Shown: positions 15,698 to 24,054, counted from the stretch's first letter. The stretch: DNA of 64,000 nt from JBMNPT01 sp050943735 (GCA_050943735.1 JBMNPT010000002.1:204867-268866); one strand, 5' to 3'. Translations and numbers: made by a program. The notes: a model not told the origin generated them from the letters alone.

Positions 15698-17236
15698 GTG
15701 AAAAAATTACTCAAACTGCTTTTCAGCCGGGCCGTCTTTGTGAGCCTTTTGCTTCTGCTGCAGCTGGGACTGCTAATTTTCCTTATGCTGCGTCTGAGTA
15801 AGCATTTCTATCTCTTTGATATAGGTATGCTGCTGCTCAGTCTGGTGGCGGTGTTTTATATCATCAGCCGCCCCAGCAACCCCACCTACAAACTGGCCTG
15901 GGTGGTACCCATTCTGGCCTTCCCCGTGCTGGGCGGCGCCTTTTACCTGATGACCTCTTTTCAGCGCAATGTACGCCGCTTCTGTGACCGGGTGGACCAA
16001 TCCATTGCCGAAACGGTCCCCTATCTCCAGCAAGAGGAAGCCCTGTTGCAACAGTTGCGGCAGTGTGCCCCTCAACAGGCCAATCTGGTCCACTATCTCA
16101 ACCAGTACGGCGGCTTTCCCATGCATGATCACACCTCTGTGAAGTACCTGCCTCTGGGCGAGGAAAAGTGGAAAGCCATGCTGGAAGAGCTGGAAAAAGC
16201 ACAGCACTTTATCTTTATGGAGTACTTCATCGTGGAAGAGGGTGTCATGTGGGATTCCATTCTGGAAATCTTACAGCGCAAAGCCGCTCAGGGCGTAGAT
16301 GTACGTGTGATGTATGACGGAATGGGCTGTCTGACCCTGTTGCCCTTTGACTACCCCAAAAAACTCCGCTCCATGGGAATTCAATGCCGGGTGTTCAATC
16401 CTTTTGTTCCTTTTCTCTCAGTGGTACAGAACAACCGTGACCACCGCAAAATCCTGGTGATCGACGGTCACACCGGCTTTACCGGGGGAATCAACCTGGC
16501 CGATGAATACATCAACCACAAAAAAGTCCATGGTCACTGGAAGGACACTGCTCTGCTGCTGCACGGCGAAGGGGTGCAAAATCTCACCATGCTCTTTTTG
16601 CAGATGTGGAACATCCACAGCAAAGAGCAGGAGGATTACACCCAATACCTTCCCCACACCTGGCATCCGGAACCCTTCCCTGAAAGTCCGGGCTATGTGC
16701 TCCCCTATGGGGACAGCCCCATGGACCGGGAATCGGTGGGCGAAACGGTCTATCTGGAAACCATCGCAAAAGCGCAAAGGTACGTACATGTCACCAGTCC
16801 CTACCTCATTTTGGACAACGAGATGGTCACCGCCTTTTCCACCGCCGCCAAAAGCGGCGTGGATGTGAAGATCATTGTGCCTCATATCCCGGACCACTGG
16901 TATGTGTACGCCCAAGCCCAGTCCTATTACAGCGAACTATTGGCCGCTGGAGTGCAGGTCTTTGAGTACACCCCCGGATTCATCCACGCCAAAATGTTTG
17001 TCAGCGATGACCAAACTGCGGTGGTGGGCACCATCAATCTGGATTACCGCAGCCTGTATCTCCACTTTGAGTGCGCCGCCTGGATGTTCGACTGCCCAGC
17101 GGTGGCGGACATCGAAGCCGACTTTCAGCGCACTTTGGCGCAGTGTCAGCGGGTCACTCCAGACGACTGCCGCCGTATCCCCTGGCCCAAGAAGATGCTC
17201 AACACCTTCCTGCGGCTGTTTGCTCCTCTGATGTAA
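15698..17236 (+). CDS. cls: Cardiolipin synthase (phospholipase D superfamily)
   Basis: 512 residues. Two N-terminal membrane spans (about 12-32 and 38-58) are followed by two HKD motifs, HRKILVID and HAKMFVSD, each with the downstream Gly-Gly or Gly-Asn signature (GFTGGINLAD, VVGTINLDYRS). It condenses two phosphatidylglycerols to cardiolipin at the membrane. I take GTG at 15698 as the start because AAGGAGGG ends eight bases upstream; a TTG at 15692 is too close to that site. It is transcribed behind feoB, and pgsA at 53.3 kb makes its substrate. Confidence 0.94.
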   Translation: MKKLLKLLFSRAVFVSLLLLLQLGLLIFLMLRLSKHFYLFDIGMLLLSLVAVFYIISRPSNPTYKLAWVVPILAFPVLGGAFYLMTSFQRNVRRFCDRVDQSIAETVPYLQQEEALLQQLRQCAPQQANLVHYLNQYGGFPMHDHTSVKYLPLGEEKWKAMLEELEKAQHFIFMEYFIVEEGVMWDSILEILQRKAAQGVDVRVMYDGMGCLTLLPFDYPKKLRSMGIQCRVFNPFVPFLSVVQNNRDHRKILVIDGHTGFTGGINLADEYINHKKVHGHWKDTALLLHGEGVQNLTMLFLQMWNIHSKEQEDYTQYLPHTWHPEPFPESPGYVLPYGDSPMDRESVGETVYLETIAKAQRYVHVTSPYLILDNEMVTAFSTAAKSGVDVKIIVPHIPDHWYVYAQAQSYYSELLAAGVQVFEYTPGFIHAKMFVSDDQTAVVGTINLDYRSLYLHFECAAWMFDCPAVADIEADFQRTLAQCQRVTPDDCRRIPWPKKMLNTFLRLFAPLM

Positions 17237-17238
17237 AG

Positions 17239-17277
17239 AAATCCCGGCCCGGGCACAAGCCCGAACCGGGATTTTTT
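17239..17277 (+). terminator. Intrinsic terminator after cls
   Basis: AATCCCGG with CCGGGATT, and an inner CGGGC with GCCCG, form a GC-rich hairpin followed by T6. It starts three bases past the cls stop and separates cls from the convergent anti-sigma gene. Confidence 0.85.
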
Positions 17278-17284
17278 CTGTCTG

Positions 17285-18430
17285 TCACCAGTCCACCACA
17301 TCGTTGATCAGCATGGCGTAAAGATTTTGTTCTTCTTGCAGTAGAGCGGCCACATCCTCCACCCGGCCGGTGATGGTCACCCCCACAAAGCCCAGTGGAT
17401 GACTGCTCAGATAATTTTGAAGATACTCTGTACCGGGCAGATTGCGCCCCCAGGGATTCATTCCAAACCAGCCCTCTTCCCGCTCCCGGTATTTCTCGGC
17501 GCAGGTCAGAAACTCAGTCCGCAGCTGCTCTTCCACCTCTTGATCGGTACCGGTGATCTGGCCACCCCGCAGCATCACCTGGCCTTCTCTCCACACTTCG
17601 GCGTCGATGCCCATGAGATATGCCCACATCTCCTGCTCCTGAAGCAGTGGACCATACCCAATGTCCACCCCCAGCCACTGAATCTGCACCTGGGGATAAC
17701 GGGCGGCCAGCTCCTTGATCTGCTCCAAAGAGCGCACATCACTGAAGCCCACAAAGCCCTCCAGCACATGATCCTGAGGCAGTTTCTCCACATCCAGATA
17801 AGTGCCTTCCGCATCCTTGACCCGGTCAAGAGCTGCACCGGCTGGCTCTTCCAATGGCTGATCGGGAAGTACACGGCTGGCCTGCACAAATTCACTGCGG
17901 AACCACTCCCCTTTGGGTACCGTCTTCTGGTGCATGGTCCCCCACCGCAAAAAGTAGGTCAGCTCATACCGATAGGGACTCTGCCGCTGGATGGCCCCGC
18001 TGTGCCCCACCTCATCTTCAAAATAGGCCTTCCACGAGCCGCCTTCCTTCCGCAGCCAGGCCTCTTCCACAAAGGGCATGGACACTGCCCGCATGGAGCT
18101 GAGTGCCACCCAATCCAGATCAGACGCCGCCGGCACCGCTTCCCGATATGCCATAAACAGCCCCGCAGCAAAGGGGAGCAGCAACAGCAGCAGCAGCGCC
18201 GCCGCAATGGCATTTTTGATCCACTCCCACAGAGTGCGCAGCCGCAGTCTACGGCGCGGCAGTTTCTCCTGAGGTACTTCCATCTCCAACGGAGGCAATG
18301 GCTCTGCATCGTCCAAGTATTCCAGCAGTGCGGTGAGATCCCGCAGCTCCTGCTCCATTTTTTTCTTTTCCTCGGCCGGCATCTTACCTGATTTGTATCG
18401 TTCCAGCCGCTGTCTCATCTGTTCTTTCAC
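17285..18430 (-). CDS. Anti-sigma factor (YhdL-like, sigma regulator N- and C-terminal domains)
   Basis: 381 residues. A charged cytoplasmic N-terminus (RQRLERYKSGKMPAEEKKKM) resembles the sigma-binding part of Bacillus YhdL. A Leu-rich membrane span follows at about residues 72-92, then a ~290-residue extracytoplasmic domain of the sigma-regulator C-terminal type, with repeated Phe/Val-Gly motifs (LEGFVGFSDV, HPLGFVGVTITG). It should hold the adjacent ECF sigma factor at the membrane until a signal arrives. Its start overlaps the sigma stop by four bases, which keeps the two in step. Confidence 0.85.
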   Translation of the reverse strand: MKEQMRQRLERYKSGKMPAEEKKKMEQELRDLTALLEYLDDAEPLPPLEMEVPQEKLPRRRLRLRTLWEWIKNAIAAALLLLLLLPFAAGLFMAYREAVPAASDLDWVALSSMRAVSMPFVEEAWLRKEGGSWKAYFEDEVGHSGAIQRQSPYRYELTYFLRWGTMHQKTVPKGEWFRSEFVQASRVLPDQPLEEPAGAALDRVKDAEGTYLDVEKLPQDHVLEGFVGFSDVRSLEQIKELAARYPQVQIQWLGVDIGYGPLLQEQEMWAYLMGIDAEVWREGQVMLRGGQITGTDQEVEEQLRTEFLTCAEKYREREEGWFGMNPWGRNLPGTEYLQNYLSSHPLGFVGVTITGRVEDVAALLQEEQNLYAMLINDVVDW

Positions 18431-18927
18431 GGCTCCCCGCCTCCTTTCATCTGCTGACGCACCTGACTGCGAGCCCGCAGCAACAGGTTGCGAAACGCTC
18501 CCACCGTAATACCCATCAGCCGGGCCGCCTCCACATAGGAAAGCCCACTGCCATCCCGCAAAGCCAGTGCCTGACGCTGCCGCCAGGGAAGCCCCGCCAC
18601 AATGTCATACACCCGCCGGACCTCTTCCTTTTGCTCCAGCTGCTGCTCCGGGCCAGGCCGGTGATCTGCCACCTGCCGGATGACCTCATCGTCCAGCCAG
18701 GCGGCACGACTCTCCTTGCGCACATAGTCAATGAAGGCGTTGTGAGCGGTGCGCAGCAGCCAGCTCTTGATGCGTTCATCGGCAATGTCCACCTTGCAGA
18801 AGGCCCGCAGAAAGGTTTCCTGTGCCAGTTCCTCCGCCAGATGTCTGCTGCCGCTCAGGGCCAGCAGATAGGTATACACATCCCGGTAATAGGTTTGATA
18901 CAGTTCCTCCAAAATGTCCCGCTCCAC
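18427..18927 (-). CDS. ECF (sigma-70 family) sigma factor
   Basis: 166 residues. Region 2 (LYQTYYRDVYTYLLALSG, then LAEELAQETFLRAF) binds core and the -10. Region 4 (LPWRQRQALALRDGSGLSY, then ARLMGITVGAFRNLLLRAR) binds the -35. I place the start at GTG 18927 because GGGGGGAG lies just upstream; the frame is open beyond it but through the promoter. A SigW/SigM-like promoter lies 24 bp upstream (18951-18978), so it probably drives its own transcription and that of the anti-sigma gene. Confidence 0.93.
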   Translation of the reverse strand: MERDILEELYQTYYRDVYTYLLALSGSRHLAEELAQETFLRAFCKVDIADERIKSWLLRTAHNAFIDYVRKESRAAWLDDEVIRQVADHRPGPEQQLEQKEEVRRVYDIVAGLPWRQRQALALRDGSGLSYVEAARLMGITVGAFRNLLLRARSQVRQQMKGGGEP

Positions 18928-18950
18928 CGCTCTCCCCCCTCTCTGTCCCC

Positions 18951-18978
18951 TATACGTTGCAGACGGCAAAAAGTCTCA
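18951..18978 (-). promoter_or_regulatory. ECF-type autoregulatory promoter
   Basis: On the minus strand, TGAGAC (-35), a 16-bp spacer beginning with five T and CGTATA (-10) match the Bacillus SigW/SigM promoter pattern (TGAAAC, 16-17 bp, CGTA/CGTC) at all but one key base. It points at the sigma factor gene. Confidence 0.7.
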
Positions 18979-19024
18979 TTATTTTTATTGTACCTGCTCC
19001 AAAGAATTTTGTACATCTTTTCTC

Positions 19025-19053
19025 TTGTCCCCCTCCACAGGGCATGGTATACT
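19025..19053 (+). promoter_or_regulatory. Promoter for queT
   Basis: TTGTCC, a 17-bp spacer and TATACT. The predicted transcript start, near 19060, is about 12 bases ahead of the riboswitch. Confidence 0.65.
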
Positions 19054-19072
19054 GATACCTGTCGCAAACGAC

Positions 19073-19115
19073 GGTCAGTTCGGAACCATCCTGACCCAAA
19101 ACAAAACTAAGGAGG
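19073..19115 (+). ncRNA. preQ1-I riboswitch candidate
   Basis: GGTCAG and CTGACC form a six-pair stem around a 12-base loop beginning TTC. An A-rich tail follows (CAAAACAAAACTAAGG) and its 3' end is the AAGGAGG ribosome binding site. Short hairpin, A-rich tail pairing back into the loop, and the binding site buried in that pairing are the plan of class I preQ1 switches. The downstream gene is a queuosine-precursor transporter, the expected target. Ligand binding would hide the site and turn translation off. Confidence 0.75.
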
Positions 19116-19123
19116 AACTCAAT

Positions 19124-19636
19124 ATGAAACTCACCACCAGAACCATGGCCTATGCCGCGGTCATCGCCGCTGTATACGCCGCCCTATGCTATGCCATGCA
19201 GCCCATTGCCTTCGGCGCCATGCAGCTGCGGGTATCCGAGGCACTCACTCTGCTGCCGCTACTCTTTCCCTTTGCGGTACCAGGACTCTTTGTGGGATGT
19301 ATTTTGGCCAATTTAGCCAGCCCCATGGCCTTTCTGGACATCCCCTTCGGCTCGCTGGCAACTCTCCTTGCGGCCCTGCTCACCTGGCAGATTGGCCGCC
19401 GGGTGAAAAACCGCACGCTGGCCCTGCTGTTGGCTCCCCTTCCCCCGGTATTGTGCAATGCCGTGATTGTGGGCGCCATGCTGGCCTTTACCAGCGGCGA
19501 GGCGATCACCCCCGCTTCTTTCTCCTTGTTCGCGCTGGACATCGGGGTCACCGAAGCCATTGTGTGCTATGTGCTGGGTATTCCACTGGTGTTGGTGTTG
19601 CAGGGGATTTTCAACAAACAGCACACTTCCCTGTAA
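19124..19636 (+). CDS. queT: QueT-family queuosine-precursor transporter (ECF S component)
   Basis: 170 residues with five or six membrane helices. The motif AIAFGAMQLRVSEAL-like region (here QPIAFGAMQLRVSEALTLLP) and NLASPMAFLDIPFGSLATL are typical of the QueT family. It is the substrate-binding subunit of an energy-coupling-factor importer and needs the shared EcfA/EcfT module, which is not in the window. The start follows AAGGAGG, which is also the riboswitch expression platform. A strong bidirectional terminator follows. Confidence 0.88.
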   Translation: MKLTTRTMAYAAVIAAVYAALCYAMQPIAFGAMQLRVSEALTLLPLLFPFAVPGLFVGCILANLASPMAFLDIPFGSLATLLAALLTWQIGRRVKNRTLALLLAPLPPVLCNAVIVGAMLAFTSGEAITPASFSLFALDIGVTEAIVCYVLGIPLVLVLQGIFNKQHTSL

Positions 19637-19641
19637 TACGT

Positions 19642-19685
19642 AAAAAAGAGCACATCCCTGCAATCGCAGGGATGTGCTCTTTTTT
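19642..19685. terminator. Bidirectional terminator between queT and mttB-like gene
   Basis: AAAGAGCACATCCCTGC pairs perfectly with GCAGGGATGTGCTCTTT around AATC. A6 precedes and T6 follows, so it works on both strands. Confidence 0.92.
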
Positions 19686-21086
19686 CTATATGTTGAGGTA
19701 TTGTGAAATGAGCTGTTCCTGATACGGCGTCAACGGAGTTTCCTGATACTCCTCCAACCGTTTATCCACCGCACGCAACGCATTTCCAGCGGCGGTGTGA
19801 GCACCTGCTTTCTGCCACATATCGTAATATCCCTTCTCCAGATACTGAGGTGTGTACAGAGCCGTCCGCATATGCTCAAAGGTATGATCTTCCATCAGGT
19901 ACTGATCCCCATGGGGCACTGCCATGATGGTATCCAAGGCCAGTGTATCTTCATTCACTGTCACGCCTTCCTTCATAAACAGGCACATTTTGGTCATTTC
20001 TTCATCCATCAGGAATTTGTCATAGCTGATGATATTGTAAGAATCCAAAATGCCCGCTCCATGCAGGATAAAGTCTGTACCCGCCAGCAGGGTAGGCAGC
20101 ATCACCATGGTGGCTTCAATGCCGGCCTGTGCATCCACCAACTTGGAATCGCACAGCGCACCGCCCGAACGGCAGGGCATGTGATACTTATCCGCCAGAC
20201 CCCGGACATAGATAGCGGTCAAACCCGCCTCAGGCGCTCCGATGGCCGGTGTAACAAAGCGCAGATCCGCAGAACCCGCGGCGTTGCCATACAGGATAGG
20301 CACACCGGGATGTACCAGCTGTGCCAGCACGATACCCGCCAGCATTTCCGCATTGGCCAGAGCCAGAGCGCCTGCCAGAGTCACAGGGCCTGTGGCGCCG
20401 GGTAATACCGCGCTGGAGAAGAACAGAGGCTGATTTTCTTCCGCATATGCCACGATGGCTTCCAGCATTTTGTCGTCATAGGACAGCGGCGAAATGGGGC
20501 TGATAAGGCCCAGACACACATACTGTCCATCTTCGTGCTTATCATAAAAATCCCGTACCAACTGAATGGAAAACTTGGATTTTTCATAACCAGCGGTCAG
20601 CCCCATGATGGGCTTGGTGCAATATTTCAGCGTCACTGCCAGCTGATAGGTCAGCTGCTTAGCCGGCTCCACATCATTGGCAGTGGTCACCCAGGGAGAC
20701 ACCATATTGATGGTGGGGCTGTTTTCCGCCAGCTTCATAAAGTTGATCACATCCTGAGACTGGGAAGACCAGTACTCTTCCCCCTTCTTGATAAAGATGG
20801 GACCATTGGGCAGACAGAAGCAGGGTTTGCCGCCGCCGATCACTACATCGTGTTCGGGCTTACGGGCCAGCATACGGAAACTGGGAGGGCAGTGCTTCAG
20901 GGCCTCGTCCAGCATCGCCTCCGCGATGTAGACGATCTCCCCTTCCACCCGGGCACCTGCCTTGCGGAAAATATCCAGCGCCATTTGGCTGGGCATATGT
21001 ACCCCTTTCCTTTCCAGCAAGGTGACCGATGCCGCGTGGATCTTTTCCACATCCCGCATATCATATAAATCATTGCGCAATCTCAT
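19686..21086 (-). CDS. MttB-superfamily methyltransferase, non-pyrrolysine (quaternary-amine type)
   Basis: 466 residues of the trimethylamine methyltransferase (MttB) TIM-barrel superfamily, including FCLPNGPIFIKKGEEYW and ANAEMLAGIVLAQLVHPGVP. Classical MttB has an internal UAG for pyrrolysine. This frame has no internal UAG; the only TAG is the terminal stop, directly followed by the terminator. It therefore belongs with the MtgB/MtpB/MtcB group, which demethylate glycine betaine, proline betaine or carnitine onto a corrinoid protein. It starts three bases after the BCCT stop. No corrinoid protein or activase is in the window. The substrate is not readable from sequence. Confidence 0.88.
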   Translation of the reverse strand: MRLRNDLYDMRDVEKIHAASVTLLERKGVHMPSQMALDIFRKAGARVEGEIVYIAEAMLDEALKHCPPSFRMLARKPEHDVVIGGGKPCFCLPNGPIFIKKGEEYWSSQSQDVINFMKLAENSPTINMVSPWVTTANDVEPAKQLTYQLAVTLKYCTKPIMGLTAGYEKSKFSIQLVRDFYDKHEDGQYVCLGLISPISPLSYDDKMLEAIVAYAEENQPLFFSSAVLPGATGPVTLAGALALANAEMLAGIVLAQLVHPGVPILYGNAAGSADLRFVTPAIGAPEAGLTAIYVRGLADKYHMPCRSGGALCDSKLVDAQAGIEATMVMLPTLLAGTDFILHGAGILDSYNIISYDKFLMDEEMTKMCLFMKEGVTVNEDTLALDTIMAVPHGDQYLMEDHTFEHMRTALYTPQYLEKGYYDMWQKAGAHTAAGNALRAVDKRLEEYQETPLTPYQEQLISQYLNI

Positions 21087-21088
21087 GG

Positions 21089-22765
21089 TTATTCCGCCGC
21101 CTTTCCTGCGTTCTGAACCGTTTTCTCCACAGCCGGCATGATGTACTCCGTCAGCTCGCCTGTATCACTGTCCAAGTTGCCATAATCGTAATGGATCATA
21201 TGAATGTTCTTTTCAGGAGCCATCCCCTTCACAAAGAACCGGATGAATCCGATCACCACCAGCAATTCCATAAAGAAGACCGGGAATCCGGTAATGGCCT
21301 TGACAGACTTGGCGCCATCCAGACCGCCGCTGGACAGGAACAGCACCGCGATGGAAGCCATCATCACGCCCCAGAAAATCTTGATCTTCATGGGAGCTTC
21401 TTCAGACAGATATTCCTTACCGGGCTGAATGGTCATCATGGAAACGGTGGATGTCATGGAATTGGCCAGTGTAATGAAGGAAATCAGCTGAGTGATCAGC
21501 AGCAACGGCTTGGTGATGGCGTCAAAGGGCAGATAACTCATGGTGAAAATCTGCATATAATCGTGGCCATGAGCCTCCAGTACAGACAACAGATCCTCGC
21601 CCATCACAAACTGGGTGTGCGCCGCAAAACCTCCGAACATGCCAAACCAGAACATGGCAAAGAAGGAAGGCAGAATCATATTTACTACTACAAATTCCCG
21701 CAGGGTACGGCCCTTACTCAAAGTGGCCATAAACAAACCGGTCATGGGCGCGAATGCAATCCAGTCCAGCCACCAGATGTTATTCCACCACTGGGGCCAC
21801 AGATCGCTTTCAGGCATGAAGCCCTGTACGGTGAGCATGGGAATATAGTCGCGAATAAACTGGCCAAAGGCTTCACTGGTCAAGTTAAACATAAAGCTCT
21901 TGGGGCCAAACACCACCACGAAGATCAGGAAGAAAATAAACAGGTAGGTATTCTTCTCGGACAGCCAGGCAATGCCCTTTTTCAGACCAGATACACTGGT
22001 GGCAGTATAGATGATGGTAATTACAATGGAAATGCCAATCCAGGAAGCCAGACCGGTTTTGATGTTGAACAGGTATTCCAGACCGCTGCCCAGCTGCAGC
22101 AAACCGTAGCCCATGGAGCCGGCCACACCGCCGATGATGGAGAACAGACAAACCGCATCCACTACGGTTTTGCCCCGTTCGCCCAGCCGCTCGCCACACA
22201 GAGGATAGAAGGCGGAACTGGCAGCATAGGGTTTTTTCAGATTGTAATATGCATAGGTAACCACAATGCCAAAAGCGGTATACAGCGCATAGGGAGTAAA
22301 AGCCCAGTGCAGCCACTCAAAATTCAAAGCATCAATAATGGCCTGATAGCTGCCGGGTTCCAGTCCAAATACCTGGGGCGGACGAGCGGTATATTCCACC
22401 ATTTCCGCAGTGGGCCACAGAATGAAACCGGTGGCCATACCGGCACAAAGTGACAACGCAAAGTACTCAAATGTCTTGAGTTCAGGTTTTGCGTTGGGGC
22501 CGCCCAGACGGATATTGCCGATGGGCAACAGTGCCACCAGGAAGCAGAAACCTACAAAAAACAGAGTCGACAGGCTGATAAACCAGCCCATGTCCTTCAT
22601 TACCAGCATAACGCCCTTGTCGATCACGCTTTTGAAGAGATCCGGAACCGCAATACCAGTAACCAAAATGGCGAAAAAGAACACAATCGGTACAATGGAT
22701 ACGCCCCACCGTATTTTGTAATCTTTGGGATTGTGCTGCAAAACCTTATCTTCCAATTTTTCCAT
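21089..22765 (-). CDS. BCCT-family betaine/carnitine/choline transporter
   Basis: 558 residues, about 12 membrane helices. The BCCT signature is clear in WWNNIWWLDWIAFAPMTGLF and the following SKGRTLREF. It takes up a quaternary ammonium compound using an ion gradient or by antiport. The start at 22765 is preferred over an upstream ATG because GAGGAGG lies about ten bases before it. It overlaps the small membrane gene by 20 bp and runs directly into the methyltransferase, so uptake and demethylation form one operon. Confidence 0.93.
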   Translation of the reverse strand: MEKLEDKVLQHNPKDYKIRWGVSIVPIVFFFAILVTGIAVPDLFKSVIDKGVMLVMKDMGWFISLSTLFFVGFCFLVALLPIGNIRLGGPNAKPELKTFEYFALSLCAGMATGFILWPTAEMVEYTARPPQVFGLEPGSYQAIIDALNFEWLHWAFTPYALYTAFGIVVTYAYYNLKKPYAASSAFYPLCGERLGERGKTVVDAVCLFSIIGGVAGSMGYGLLQLGSGLEYLFNIKTGLASWIGISIVITIIYTATSVSGLKKGIAWLSEKNTYLFIFFLIFVVVFGPKSFMFNLTSEAFGQFIRDYIPMLTVQGFMPESDLWPQWWNNIWWLDWIAFAPMTGLFMATLSKGRTLREFVVVNMILPSFFAMFWFGMFGGFAAHTQFVMGEDLLSVLEAHGHDYMQIFTMSYLPFDAITKPLLLITQLISFITLANSMTSTVSMMTIQPGKEYLSEEAPMKIKIFWGVMMASIAVLFLSSGGLDGAKSVKAITGFPVFFMELLVVIGFIRFFVKGMAPEKNIHMIHYDYGNLDSDTGELTEYIMPAVEKTVQNAGKAAE

Positions 22766-23171
22766 AACCTTTTTTTCCTCCTCTCTTTTTGACCACATAC
22801 AAAATCATTTGTGCGTTGATGCCGATCAGAAAACAGATGAACGCCACTTGGACACCCGATACCAGGCCCACCAAACCGCGCCATTCCACCGGCTGGCAAA
22901 ATACATATACCATATAGGCCAATCCCGAGATAATCCCCAGCACACTGGCCCCCGCTGCCAAATGAAGCCCTGCGTACATGAAACCACACACCGCTGCAGC
23001 CGCAATCATAGAGATCATTCCCCAAACTATGATATCTGCCACACCAGGCCGCATATGTAGCATGAGCATGGAAATGCCTGCCAACAACAAACACAGACCT
23101 CCGCCCAATATTGGAATCCACGTAAACCACCGTATGTCACGTTTTCCAGGCCAACCTTTCCAACCCAACAT
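22746..23171 (-). CDS. Small four-helix membrane protein of the BCCT-MttB operon
   Basis: 141 residues with four hydrophobic segments (about 18-38, 45-68, 75-92 and 100-125). The N-terminus is basic and Trp-rich, the C-terminus Lys/Gly-rich. I do not recognise a family. GAGGAGG lies just before the ATG at 23171; a GTG nine bases upstream overlaps that site. Its end overlaps the BCCT gene by 20 bp, which argues for a partner role such as a transporter accessory subunit, but this is inference. Confidence 0.72.
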   Translation of the reverse strand: MLGWKGWPGKRDIRWFTWIPILGGGLCLLLAGISMLMLHMRPGVADIIVWGMISMIAAAAVCGFMYAGLHLAAGASVLGIISGLAYMVYVFCQPVEWRGLVGLVSGVQVAFICFLIGINAQMILYVVKKRGGKKGYGKIGR

Positions 23172-23207
23172 CCTTTTCACCTCCTCGCACTGATGGTTTG
23201 TGAGTTT

Positions 23208-23236
23208 ATTTTATATCTGTGAAATTTCTCTGTCAA
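23208..23236 (-). promoter_or_regulatory. Promoter of the BCCT-MttB operon
   Basis: On the minus strand, perfect TTGACA (23236-23231), a 17-bp spacer and TAAAAT (23213-23208). The TTG of the -35 is the end of the 25-bp shared element at 23234-23258. Confidence 0.78.
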
Positions 23237-23258
23237 TAAAATTTTCATATATATAAAA
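23234..23258 (-). promoter_or_regulatory. Shared operator-like element, copy 1
   Basis: On the minus strand this 25-bp AT-rich element contains ATATATATGAAAATTTTATT. It is identical over all 25 bases to the plus-strand element at 24030-24054. Its last bases TTG start the -35 of the BCCT operon promoter. TGCAAC lies a few bases upstream, as it also does near copy 2. Confidence 0.7.
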
Positions 23259-23330
23259 TTTTGTTGCATCCTGCACAACATTTTTTATCAATCATTGGAA
23301 GATTCTCCTGCCTGTTTTTCATTTTGCAAT

Positions 23331-23356
23331 AAAAAAGGCCGCCCATCAGGGCAGCC
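23331..23356 (-). terminator. Intrinsic terminator of the XRE-cupin gene
   Basis: On the minus strand GGCTGCCC, loop TGAT, GGGCGGCC and then T6. It lies 22 bp past the regulator stop. Confidence 0.75.
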
Positions 23357-23378
23357 CTTTACACAGCGTACAAATTTC

Positions 23379-23951
23379 TTATTGTGTAGAGTCCATCATA
23401 TCTCTTCCGCCATGCCGTTCTGTAATCTGTTTTACCCAATAACTGGAACAGGGTTTGTCAGATTGATTGCTCAGACTGTGTTTCGACATGGCCGCAATAT
23501 AAAACGAATCGCCGGGGTGCAGCACAAATTCTTCATCTTCAATAGTGATGGTGAGCTCCCCTTCCAACACCAAGCCGATTTCATCATATACATGCGTCCA
23601 TCCTTTTTTATATTCGCAATGAGGCTGGACCACAATGATCAGCCCATCCAGCCGTCCCGAGCCGAAATTGACCGATTCATAGCGGATTTGATCTTTTTGT
23701 TCAAAGATAACCTCCCGCTCTTGGGCTCGGATCACCTGACGGGACCAATTTTTATTGTCCAGCAATTTGATCAGCGAAATGTCCAACGCAGCGCAGATTC
23801 GCTGCACATATTCCAGTGTAGGACTGCACAAATCCCTCTCCAGATTGCTGAGGAATCCCACCGACAGACCTGTCTGCTGGGCCAGTTCTGTCAGAGTCAT
23901 TTTTTTCTTCTTTCGAATGCTTCGCAGACGAGCCCCAACATCATCAATCAT
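23379..23951 (-). CDS. XRE-family regulator with C-terminal cupin domain
   Basis: 190 residues. The N-terminal helix-turn-helix is clear (LRSIRKKKKMTLTELAQQTG, then SVGFLSNLERDLCSPTLEYV). The cupin beta-barrel is at about residues 115-175 (VLEGELTITIEDEEFVLHPG, then DSFYIAAMSKHSL). This class senses a small metabolite and controls neighbouring catabolic or transport genes. The start at 23951 is chosen because GGAGG lies eight bases upstream. It sits between the BCCT operon and the divergent serine dehydratase gene, whose promoters share an identical element. Confidence 0.92.
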   Translation of the reverse strand: MIDDVGARLRSIRKKKKMTLTELAQQTGLSVGFLSNLERDLCSPTLEYVQRICAALDISLIKLLDNKNWSRQVIRAQEREVIFEQKDQIRYESVNFGSGRLDGLIIVVQPHCEYKKGWTHVYDEIGLVLEGELTITIEDEEFVLHPGDSFYIAAMSKHSLSNQSDKPCSSYWVKQITERHGGRDMMDSTQ

Positions 23952-24029
23952 GATCTTTTCCTCCATCTACTTTTCACGTGTAAATTTATTTTATACTAAA
24001 TCCACCAATTTTTGCAACGATTTTTCGTT

Positions 24030-24054
24030 TTTTATATATATGAAAATTTTATTG
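24030..24054 (+). promoter_or_regulatory. Shared operator-like element, copy 2
   Basis: Identical over 25 bases to the minus-strand element at 23234-23258. It ends inside the -35 box of the serine dehydratase promoter, the same geometry as copy 1. Confidence 0.7.

Noticed and set aside
19686..21086. Possible pyrrolysine (UAG) codon in the MttB-family gene
   Set aside because: The only TAG in frame is the final stop, followed within bases by the terminator; the barrel is read through without any UAG.
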